From the NCBI GenBank assembly GCA_029055875.1, contig JAIDCJ010000020.1, forward strand, positions 43,059 to 107,058: a DNA stretch of 64,000 nt. The letters run 5' to 3'. Both the position numbers and the translations under genes were made by a program. This document shows, one piece after another, positions 9,301-14,915 of this stretch. The stretch comes from Clostridia bacterium. GTDB taxonomy: Bacteria; Bacillota; Clostridia; Christensenellales; Borkfalkiaceae. The notes below the pieces were generated by a model that made no database searches, was not told the DNA's origin, and saw only the letters and a list, made by a program, of their open reading frames with translations. Position 1 is the first letter of the stretch, and each line of letters begins with the position of its first letter.

Positions 9301-10077
9301 ATAGTGCTTCAAGTTCGCGGTTTTCACCCAAACGGAAACCTGTGCCGCAGTACCTGCCTGAAGCGTAATCGTGGTGCTTGAGGTATAGTGCTGCGCGGTA
9401 CCCAAAACGTCGTATTGCTCGATGCTGTTGTGGATCATGAGGAGGTTCTCGCTTTCTTCCTCATCTTCCGCAGTAGGGTGCGTTAAGAGCTTATCGCCGA
9501 GCTCCTCGCGCAAAGCTTCCACGTCTTCGTAGTCGATGGAATATTTATAGTCTGCAAAGAGCTTCGCCTCGGTAGAATTTTCGCTGAGGTCTTTGATCTC
9601 TTTGGAGAAATCGTCGTAGAATTTCAAGCGGTCGTACGCGGTAACGCTTTCGTCGTTCCAATGTGCGGCAACCTCCGCAATTACGGCGGCAGTGTCAACG
9701 CCTTCGCCGTTTTCGGGGAAGCCCTTGCCGTCGTTATAGCCCGCCTTGGTGAGGTAATCCCATTCCGAGACGCTTATAATGCCCGAAGAGGTTTTGGAAG
9801 AGGGCGAGCCGGAGCTGAACGACCAGCTCGCGGGCGAATTGATGAGCGCACGCTTCTCGTCGAGCTCCTTGTCCTTTTCGGAATAAAATTCAAAGTTTCC
9901 GTTTTTCAGGAGCTGGACGTCCACCTCGGTGGAAGAAGTCCCGTCATCGTCGTCATCCTCCTTATCGGGGGAGCCGCAGGCGGTAAAAATACCGAGCGAA
10001 AAGGTGAGCGACAAAGCCATGGAGAGCGCCGCGATAGAGCGCTTTTTCCATTTTCCGTTGACAAAAAATTTAGCCAT
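6400..10077 (-). CDS. Very large surface lipoprotein with repeated beta-sandwich-like modules and a C-terminal membrane anchor
   Basis: A 1225-residue protein. The N-terminus is a lipoprotein signal peptide (basic start, hydrophobic core, then FTACGS with the lipobox Cys near residue 35), followed by an Asp-rich linker. Near the C-terminus is a single membrane helix (TIVSSVIFALAIVFAIGAVIV), then a Lys-rich cytoplasmic tail. The exported part shows at least three similar stretches that end in an aromatic/acidic strand: GYALFDDLS (about residue 355), GYAAFANFE (about 625) and GYVFFDDYS (about 1040). Each follows a W-containing strand such as GWQQYTIYIRA, GWAQCFFFVK or NWVDVSFFIRA. These look like jelly-roll carbohydrate-binding modules, which is inference. 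A role in attachment or glycan binding fits. The start is supported by AAGGAA. Confidence 0.8.
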   Translation of the reverse strand: MAKFFVNGKWKKRSIAALSMALSLTFSLGIFTACGSPDKEDDDDDGTSSTEVDVQLLKNGNFEFYSEKDKELDEKRALINSPASWSFSSGSPSSKTSSGIISVSEWDYLTKAGYNDGKGFPENGEGVDTAAVIAEVAAHWNDESVTAYDRLKFYDDFSKEIKDLSENSTEAKLFADYKYSIDYEDVEALREELGDKLLTHPTAEDEEESENLLMIHNSIEQYDVLGTAQHYTSSTTITLQAGTAAQVSVWVKTANLKHYYSGDDAVKVTKDAGAYIGVTHTVGGSTLDQMQIKNIITPEKPEDGTWENNGWQQYTIYIRANTFATSTFKLELGLGMGDSNNRFEAVDGYALFDDLSCTILPASEYDKDTLSSAGVECHLNSDKAAKIFDASRASSGKTEFGLDLHADFDALNLGIEENDFGTTTETNGPTTYDSKNIVPDIRDGETGSVVGIFDYNSLETKAASNKYLKNIFANDFKNFPSQFSKDNIIMLLSTNGAAYTANVNSASVTGRSDNVFELEANDYMLVSFFVKTSKIRSGKLGASAILVDGENETTIAAFDSTTLSTVDIDETQTDIYDGWAQCFFFVKNETKEARKFTLKLTYGPTSIANSTIDDYDDGYAAFANFETMKLSKTQYGYASSSSSRAQTVSLTGKIGTDSKFDNNSTSFKDGQLATPTNFDGYLSGTKEVAGLDKPRTPNPDKIESMGIYSGLLNADPEYVSKYMNGTEDWNTLLNKIGGTDAESWWKNIFDDDNRKGYVANQPLVIMNTSSTEQPAYGYFAKATASVAANGTQQISMRVKVGGDATAYIYLTDTSDVKAGYKNQLAPVMPSVTYWYDDEGNILAGDPAGKKKPDIAYYLEPNGLYTSADKSDKKYYANLANYEKDDDGNYVTSDGKTVFYYKEADGKYYAYYDKKTGEYSTEVNALPTDTSYDFVRYTAPADLNEKSACIKVENTGGNWVDVSFFIRAGSEAKNYRLEIWAGSRDCQIDDDYKITSTGKGIPAGGYVFFDDYSSSSAGDYDSMLQGYVDDVKDTLNKTNGKNPGQEGYLGKNDNLPDSYAYYYTFTFYDSPNYIRYDETVDEDWLGYNYTQSEQKEKLIWFNYVSDGSLTGMPAYAQFIDYSANDQSVSKETLKDDDTDSDTDEDTNKKDNTANILTIVSSVIFALAIVFAIGAVIVRKVMKKRGKSGSSKKQKPKQKKEPQLKVVKSEEAPKAEEPEDENNPYNE

Positions 10078-10094
10078 AAAAATTCCTTATTTGC

Positions 10095-10184
10095 GGACGG
10101 CGAACCCGGGGGTGACGCCGTCCGTTATTTTTCTTATATTTAGAGATACTTCTCTATTTTAATATAAAACGGGGCGATAGGCAA
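10095..10184 (-). promoter_or_regulatory. Promoter and 5'-UTR hairpin of the large lipoprotein gene
   Basis: On the minus strand TTGCCT (10179-10184), 17 bases, then TAAAAT (10156-10161). The leader of about 70 nt carries an 8-bp hairpin, GGACGGCG with CGCCGTCC (10095-10123), ending a few bases before the ribosome binding site, so it could shape translation or mRNA stability. Confidence 0.55.
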
Positions 10185-10266
10185 GCAATTCCGCATGAAA
10201 TCCCGAAAAAAAGGAAAATTTTTTTGCAAGTTCCACAAACTTTTTTTAAGCCCGAGGGGGATGATT

Positions 10267-10623
10267 ATGAACAAAAAAACGGTAAAGTTTATTGCGGGCG
10301 GCGCGCTCACGGGCGCGGCGAACGGACTTTTCGGGGGCGGCGGCGGAATGATCGTCGTACCCGCTCTTGAGCGTGCGGGAAATATGAACGCGCTCAAAGC
10401 GCACGCAACGGCAATTGCGGTCATTTTGCCCGCCTCTATCGTGAGCGCAATCGTCTATCTTTGGTACGGGCTCGTACCGCTCAAAGTCTTTCTGCCCGTC
10501 GCGCTCGGCGTGCTTTTGGGCGGGATTCTGGGTGCAAAATTCCTGCCCCGCATTTCCGCCCGCACGGTAACGATAATTTTCGCCGCGTTCATGCTGGCGG
10601 CGGGGATAAAAATGGTGTTATAG
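10267..10623 (+). CDS. TauE/SafE-family permease, first half-size subunit
   Basis: A 118-residue membrane protein with about four hydrophobic helices and the family-typical Gly-rich loop GAANGLFGGGGGMIVVPAL near its N-terminus. Full-length TauE/SafE anion exporters contain two such halves, and here each half is its own gene. I chose ATG 10267 because the GAGGGGG site ends at 10260, six bases before it; the ATG at 10261 would have no spacing. The next gene starts two bases after the stop, so the two halves are made together and probably pair. The substrate is unknown; sulfite, sulfonates and organic acids are known for the family. Confidence 0.8.
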   Translation: MNKKTVKFIAGGALTGAANGLFGGGGGMIVVPALERAGNMNALKAHATAIAVILPASIVSAIVYLWYGLVPLKVFLPVALGVLLGGILGAKFLPRISARTVTIIFAAFMLAAGIKMVL

Positions 10624-10624
10624 T

Positions 10625-11017
10625 ATGGGATTTCTATTGCTTTTTCTGTGCGGGATTTTAGGCGGCGTTTTGGGCGGAATGGGCATGGGCGGCGGCACGG
10701 CGCTCATTCCGCTTTTAACCATTTTGTGCGGCGTGGAGCAGAGTGCGGCGCAGGGGATAAACTTGCTCTCTTTTCTGCCCATGGCGGCGTTGGCGCTTAG
10801 CATTCACGCCAAAAACGGACTGCTTGAAAAGCAGGGGATTCTGCCCATGATTTTGCCCGCGCTCCTCTTTTCGGTGCTCGGTTCGCTTCTTGCGGCGTAT
10901 TTGCCGCAGGAAGCGCTTCGCAAGGGCTTCGGCGTATTTCTTGTGATTTTATCACTTTTTCAGTTCCAAAAGGCGTTTTCCGCGAAAAAAACGAACAAAA
11001 CCGCAAATTTACAATGA
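10625..11017 (+). CDS. TauE/SafE-family permease, second half-size subunit
   Basis: A 130-residue membrane protein with about four helices and its own copy of the Gly-rich signature (GGVLGGMGMGGGTALIPLL). It begins right after the first half gene, whose stop is at 10621-10623. The pair most likely forms a heterodimeric permease in the cytoplasmic membrane equivalent to one full-length TauE/SafE protein. The C-terminal tail is Lys/Asn-rich and cytoplasmic. Confidence 0.8.
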   Translation: MGFLLLFLCGILGGVLGGMGMGGGTALIPLLTILCGVEQSAAQGINLLSFLPMAALALSIHAKNGLLEKQGILPMILPALLFSVLGSLLAAYLPQEALRKGFGVFLVILSLFQFQKAFSAKKTNKTANLQ

Positions 11018-11047
11018 AAAAAACGGCAATTTTTTTCAAAAAGGGTA

Positions 11048-11076
11048 TGGACAAACCCCATATCCTATGTTAAAAT
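11048..11076 (+). promoter_or_regulatory. Promoter of the ppx-maf-actin-like operon
   Basis: TGGACA (11048-11053), 17 bases, TAAAAT (11071-11076). The expected leader of about 105 nt contains a short G-rich/C-rich inverted repeat near 11100-11120. Confidence 0.55.
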
Positions 11077-11187
11077 ATAGTCAATATCGTTTAACGTAGG
11101 GGGATAGGCTTTGCCCCTCGGGCGGTATCAAGAGGAAAGGTTCGGTAAATTTAAGGCAGTCATATATTCTAAGGCGGTTAATCGTTT

Positions 11188-12699
11188 ATGGAAAAGATTG
11201 GAATTATCGATTTAGGTTCAAATTCGGCGCGTCTCGTAATCGTGAAAATGTTCGGCGACGGACACTTCATGGTAGAGGACGAGCTCAAGGAGAGCGTGCG
11301 TCTCGGTCAGGACATGGACCGCGACGGGTTTTTGAAGCCGCAGAGAGTGGCGGAAACCATTAAAACGCTGAAAATGTTCCGTCGGCTTTGCGATGCGAAC
11401 GGCGTAGAGCGCATTATTGCGGTGGCTACGGCGGCGGTTCGTCGCGCAAAAAATCAACGTTCCTTCCTCGATGAGATTCAGGCAAGCTGCGGACTCAAGG
11501 TAACGGTGCTCTCCGAAGAAGAGGAAGCAACCCTCGTTTACCGCGGCGTCATTAACTCGATGGATATGCCCAAGGGCATTATTCTTGAAATCGGCGGCGG
11601 CAGCACGAAGATTATTTACTATAACCGCCGTTCTATTCTCAACTATGCAACGCTCGCGTTCGGCGCGGTGACGCTCACCGACCTCTTCAAAAACGACGGC
11701 ACTCCCAAGGAGCAGACGGCAAAAATCGAAGAGTTCTTCGTGGAGCAGTTCAAGAAAATCGAATGGCTTTCGGAGGTCGATCCCGAAACGCCGCTCATCG
11801 GCGTAGGCGGCTCCTTCCGCAATCTCTACAAAATGAACCGCATCGTGCGCAAATACCCGCTCAACGTGGTGCATAACTATACCTTCGCGACCGAGGACTT
11901 CCGCTCCATTTACGAAATGGTGCGCGAGCTTGACGTAGAAAAGCGCAAGCGTATCCGCGGACTTTCTCCCGCGCGTGCGGATATCATGCCCGCCGCGCTT
12001 GCAATTATCAAATCTTTTACCGACTATATGCACATCGAGTCCTTCACGGTCAGCGGCTGCGGACTGAGAGAAGGCATCATGATCAACCAAGCCGTTCCGC
12101 TCACGGTGGAACGCCCCATTTCCGACGTCTTGGGCTATTCGCTCACTTCGCTCGTGAAATACTACGGCTGCAACGAACAGCATATCGAAAACGTGGTGCA
12201 TTTAAGCATTCAGCTCTTCAAACAGCTCCGCGTACTGCACAAGTTCCCGCGTTCGTATTTGAAGGTGCTCAAAATTGCGGCGAGCCTGCACGACTGCGGC
12301 TACCGCGTGCGCTACTATAACAACCAACAGCACAGCAGATACATTATTCTCAATTCGCCCGTCTACGGTGCAACGCACAGGGAAATCGTGCTTGCGGCGT
12401 TCGTTGCGGGCTGCCACAAGAAAGAGGACGTTCCCGCGGCCGACTGGGCGAAGTACAAGGACATTGTAAGCGACGAGGACTTGGACGTCGTGAAAAAGCT
12501 CGGCGTACTGCTCCGTATCGGCGAAAGCTTAGATAGAAGCGGGCTGGGCGTGGTGAAGAGTATCAACTGCGACGTGCTCGGCGATTCCGTGATTATGAAG
12601 ACGGAAATCGCAAGCGACGCGACCTTGGAAATTTCGCAGGCGCTCGACGCGGGCGGCGAGTTCAAGCGCGCATTCAAGAAAAATCTGGAAATTCTGTAA
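11188..12699 (+). CDS. Ppx/GppA-family phosphatase with C-terminal HD-type domain
   Basis: A 503-residue protein. The N-terminal 300 residues are an ASKHA-fold exopolyphosphatase / guanosine pentaphosphate phosphatase: IGIIDLGSNSARLVIV (phosphate-1 loop), ATAAVRRAKN, and GIILEIGGGSTKI (phosphate-2 loop). The C-terminal part has an HD-like region with SLHDCGYRV (about residues 370-378), as in long-form Ppx/GppA proteins. It would hydrolyse polyphosphate or pppGpp in the cytoplasm; which one cannot be decided here. Its stop overlaps the maf start by one base. Confidence 0.88.
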   Translation: MEKIGIIDLGSNSARLVIVKMFGDGHFMVEDELKESVRLGQDMDRDGFLKPQRVAETIKTLKMFRRLCDANGVERIIAVATAAVRRAKNQRSFLDEIQASCGLKVTVLSEEEEATLVYRGVINSMDMPKGIILEIGGGSTKIIYYNRRSILNYATLAFGAVTLTDLFKNDGTPKEQTAKIEEFFVEQFKKIEWLSEVDPETPLIGVGGSFRNLYKMNRIVRKYPLNVVHNYTFATEDFRSIYEMVRELDVEKRKRIRGLSPARADIMPAALAIIKSFTDYMHIESFTVSGCGLREGIMINQAVPLTVERPISDVLGYSLTSLVKYYGCNEQHIENVVHLSIQLFKQLRVLHKFPRSYLKVLKIAASLHDCGYRVRYYNNQQHSRYIILNSPVYGATHREIVLAAFVAGCHKKEDVPAADWAKYKDIVSDEDLDVVKKLGVLLRIGESLDRSGLGVVKSINCDVLGDSVIMKTEIASDATLEISQALDAGGEFKRAFKKNLEIL

Positions 12700-13259
12700 T
12701 GGATAAGCTCATTCTTGCGAGCGCGTCGCCGCGGCGGCGGGAATTGCTCCAAGAGATAACCCCCTTTCGGGTGGAAACGTCCCTGTTCGAGGAACGCGCC
12801 TCGGGGCTTTCGGCAAGGGAAACGGCAGAGTATTTTGCGGCGGGAAAGGCGAAGGAAGTCTTTTCCCGCTTTCCCGATTATTTCGTACTCGGCGCGGATA
12901 CCGTTGTGGAATACGCGGGCAAAATTCTCGGCAAGCCGAAGGACAGAGCGGACGCGAAAAAAACCCTTTCCATGCTGAGCGGAAACACCCATAACGTGTA
13001 CACGGGTGTGTGCCTTGTGGGAAAGGGGTTTTGCAAAACCATATCTACGAAAACGCTCGTCACCTTTTTTCCGTTGACGGAAGAGCTGATAGAGCGTTAC
13101 GTTGAGAGCGGGCTCCCGCTCGATAAAGCGGGTTCGTACGGCATACAGGACGGCTACCCGCTCGTTGAAAAATACGAAGGCAGTTACACCGGCGTGGTGG
13201 GGCTTCCCATAGAGGAAGTGCGCGCTATATTGGAGGAGGCAGAAATACACAAATGCTAA
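12699..13259 (+). CDS. maf: Maf-family nucleotide pyrophosphatase
   Basis: A 186-residue protein of usual Maf length. It starts MDKLILASASPRRRELL, the conserved SxSPRR substrate loop, and continues with a VLGADTVVEY motif (catalytic Asp) and GKPKDRADA. The KAGSYGIQD motif is followed by GVVGLPIEEV near the C-terminus. Maf enzymes hydrolyse non-canonical or modified nucleoside triphosphates, and some members influence septum formation. It overlaps ppx by one base (TAATG) and the following gene by seven bases. Confidence 0.93.
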   Translation: MDKLILASASPRRRELLQEITPFRVETSLFEERASGLSARETAEYFAAGKAKEVFSRFPDYFVLGADTVVEYAGKILGKPKDRADAKKTLSMLSGNTHNVYTGVCLVGKGFCKTISTKTLVTFFPLTEELIERYVESGLPLDKAGSYGIQDGYPLVEKYEGSYTGVVGLPIEEVRAILEEAEIHKC

Positions 13260-14236
13260 AACTTGCAATCGACTTTGGTACTTCGATGACGAAGATTTAC
13301 GAAATCGGGAGCGGGATCGTGCTCGCGGAAGCAACGTGCGTCAACGTGCAAAAGGATACGGGCGAGATTCGCGCGTTCGGCAACGAGGCGAAGAAGCTGC
13401 TCGGAAAGACCGCGGAATCTACAACCGTCAACTTTCCCGTGTTCGAGGGCGACATTGTAAACGAGCGTCAGGCGGGCGCACTCCTCGAATATTTTTTGCG
13501 CAAGGTTACGAAGCGTTCTTCCATAGAGGCAATCTTCTGCGTACCCTGCGGAATTAATACGGCGTCGCGCGAAAAGTATTACCGCGTTGCAAAGACGGCG
13601 GGCATTTCAAGAATCGGGTTTGTGGAAACGCCCTATCTTGCCGCACTCGGGGAGGACGTGCCCCTTTCGGAATCCAACCCCGTGTTTGCAATCGACTTCG
13701 GCGCAGGCAAGACGAGCATGGCGGCGTTCTCGCTGGACGGCATTATTGCGGGACTTTCCATGAACGTGGGCGGCAACAATATGGATATTCACGTTATAGA
13801 CCATATTGCGGAAACGTTTAACTTAAAAATCGGCTCGCTCACGAGCGAGAAGCTGAAAAACACGGTGGGCAGTTTAATTGCGGGCGACAGCCAGAGCATG
13901 ATTATAAACGGCAGAGATATCGTAAGCGGCAAGCCGCGTTCGGTATCCGTTTCGTCGGAAGATATTTCCTTCCCCGTGCGCATCTACGTCGATAAAATAA
14001 TCGAGTACGCAGGACTGCTACTCCAAAAGCTCCCCGCAGAGGTATCCGCGGCAATGTGCAAAAACGGCGTGTATCTTTCGGGCGGCGTGTGTATGCTTGC
14101 GGGCTTCGAGGAATACATTGCGGAAAAACTGCAAATGGAAACGCACCTGCCCGAAAACCCGCAAATGGCGGTAATTCTGGGCGGCGGCAGAGCGGTAGGC
14201 AATTCGGCAATTCTTCGCCGCATTCAAATGATCTAA
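13253..14236 (+). CDS. MreB/Mbl-like actin-fold protein
   Basis: A 327-residue protein with the actin/Hsp70 nucleotide fold: LAIDFGTSMTKIY (phosphate-1), FAIDFGAGKTSMAAF (phosphate-2, about residues 146-160) and GVYLSGGVCMLAGFEEYIAE (adenosine motif, about 270-290). The helix PVFEGDIVNERQAGALLEYFL corresponds to the PxxxGxI.D segment of MreB. The overall match is to rod-shape-determining MreB/Mbl, though it is shorter and more divergent than typical MreB, so a specialised paralogue is possible. It overlaps maf by seven bases and closes the operon. Confidence 0.78.
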   Translation: MLKLAIDFGTSMTKIYEIGSGIVLAEATCVNVQKDTGEIRAFGNEAKKLLGKTAESTTVNFPVFEGDIVNERQAGALLEYFLRKVTKRSSIEAIFCVPCGINTASREKYYRVAKTAGISRIGFVETPYLAALGEDVPLSESNPVFAIDFGAGKTSMAAFSLDGIIAGLSMNVGGNNMDIHVIDHIAETFNLKIGSLTSEKLKNTVGSLIAGDSQSMIINGRDIVSGKPRSVSVSSEDISFPVRIYVDKIIEYAGLLLQKLPAEVSAAMCKNGVYLSGGVCMLAGFEEYIAEKLQMETHLPENPQMAVILGGGRAVGNSAILRRIQMI

Positions 14237-14251
14237 ATAAAATAAAAAAAG

Positions 14252-14290
14252 ACGCGGCGCTTGTTTTCAAGCGCCGCGTTTATTTAGTCT
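14252..14290. terminator. Bidirectional terminator
   Basis: A 12-bp stem of ACGCGGCGCTTG (14252-14263) with CAAGCGCCGCGT (14268-14279) and a TTTT loop, between the actin-like gene and a convergent HTH gene. Confidence 0.88.
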
Positions 14291-14505
14291 TTTTTAATTT
14301 CCAAAATATCGTCGGCAGACGCGCCGATAAAGGAACACAGCTTCGAGAGTGTTGCAAGCGTAGGCTGTGACCTTCCCGAACAATACTGTGAAACAGTCGA
14401 TTGTCTTACACCGATTGCTTTTGCAATTTCCGTGATTTTCTTCCCGCTGTTTTTAATTTCAAATCTTAAATTCTCGGTTATCTTCTCATCTAAATTCATT
14501 TCCAT
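14284..14505 (-). CDS. XRE-family HTH transcriptional regulator
   Basis: A 73-residue protein that is essentially a single Cro/C1-type DNA-binding domain: KKITEIAKAIGVRQSTVSQYCSGRSQPTLATLSKLCSFI. It is read away from a 44-residue ORF with a strong promoter. The spacer holds repeated GCAATGCCTA-type sites, so it probably represses that promoter and its own. The start could also be the Met at 14499. The codon at 14505 lies seven bases after a TATAAA box, so its mRNA may be leaderless. Confidence 0.82.
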   Translation of the reverse strand: MEMNLDEKITENLRFEIKNSGKKITEIAKAIGVRQSTVSQYCSGRSQPTLATLSKLCSFIGASADDILEIKKD

Positions 14506-14520
14506 AAAAATATTTATAAG

Positions 14521-14569
14521 GCAATGCCTATTATTTTTCTTGACATATTCGCAAGGCCTATGATATAAT
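14521..14569 (+). promoter_or_regulatory. Divergent promoter with repeated operator-like sites
   Basis: TTGACA (14540-14545), 18 bases, TATAAT (14564-14569) drive the 44-residue ORF. GCAATGCCTA (14521-14530) and GCAAGGCCTA (14551-14560) are direct repeats 30 bp apart, three helical turns, one before the -35 and one in the spacer. The first is also part of an AGGCA/TGCCT palindrome. They are good candidates for the adjacent HTH protein's binding sites. Confidence 0.6.
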
Positions 14570-14592
14570 ACAGAAAAACAAAGGAGGAAAAT

Positions 14593-14727
14593 ATGGAAGT
14601 AAAAGAACTTTTATCGCTTTTGGTATCTATGCTCAAAGACGAAGTGATTGGAAGTGTAGAGGAAAAGAACGGAGAAATTATCGTTATCTTTTCAAACGGT
14701 ACGAAGAGAACGGTTTCCGTTTCGTAA
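14593..14727 (+). CDS. Small protein of unknown function (44 aa)
   Basis: ATG 14593 is preceded by AAGGAGG at ideal spacing and a consensus promoter, so this short frame is well supported as a gene. The product begins MEVKELLSLLVSMLKDEVIG and ends with a short beta-rich part (GEIIVIFSNGTKRTVSVS). I do not recognise it. It is divergent from the XRE regulator at 14284-14505 and probably controlled by it. A toxin/antitoxin-like or small regulatory role is possible but nothing in the sequence proves it. Confidence 0.6.
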   Translation: MEVKELLSLLVSMLKDEVIGSVEEKNGEIIVIFSNGTKRTVSVS

Positions 14728-14743
14728 CAAATTGCCCTTTCGG

Positions 14744-14862
14744 GAGAGCGCGGCTACCCACTAAGTGCATATCCAAATTTTGGTCCTGCGGAAAATAATT
14801 TTCCCGTAGTGTAAACATTACCTCGTATTAATTGCCGTGTGCGGTAGCCGCATTTACGCTCT
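14744..14862 (+). ncRNA. Candidate structured RNA
   Basis: CGGCTACC (14751-14758) pairs perfectly with GGTAGCCG (14843-14850). AGAGCG (14745-14750) pairs with CGCTCT (14857-14862) across a small bulge, and CACTA (14759-14763) with TAGTG (14807-14811). A GGAAAA/TTTTCC hairpin sits inside near 14790-14803. This could be the 3' UTR of the 44-residue ORF, an independent RNA, or coincidence. The strand is assumed from the upstream promoter. Confidence 0.3.
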
Positions 14863-14871
14863 ATAAAGAAC

Positions 14872-14901
14872 TACCCCGCTCCAAACCAAAGGAGCGGGGT
14901 A
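14872..14901 (-). terminator. Terminator of pheST
   Basis: TACCCCGCTCC (14872-14882) pairs with GGAGCGGGGTA (14891-14901) just downstream of the pheT stop. It may also end transcription from the left. Confidence 0.7.
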
Positions 14902-14915
14902 TTGCGTTTTTGTAA

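Noticed and set aside
11218..12201. A 327-codon minus-strand frame across the Ppx/GppA gene
   Set aside because: Antisense to a protein with clear motifs; His/Arg-rich and without any domain.
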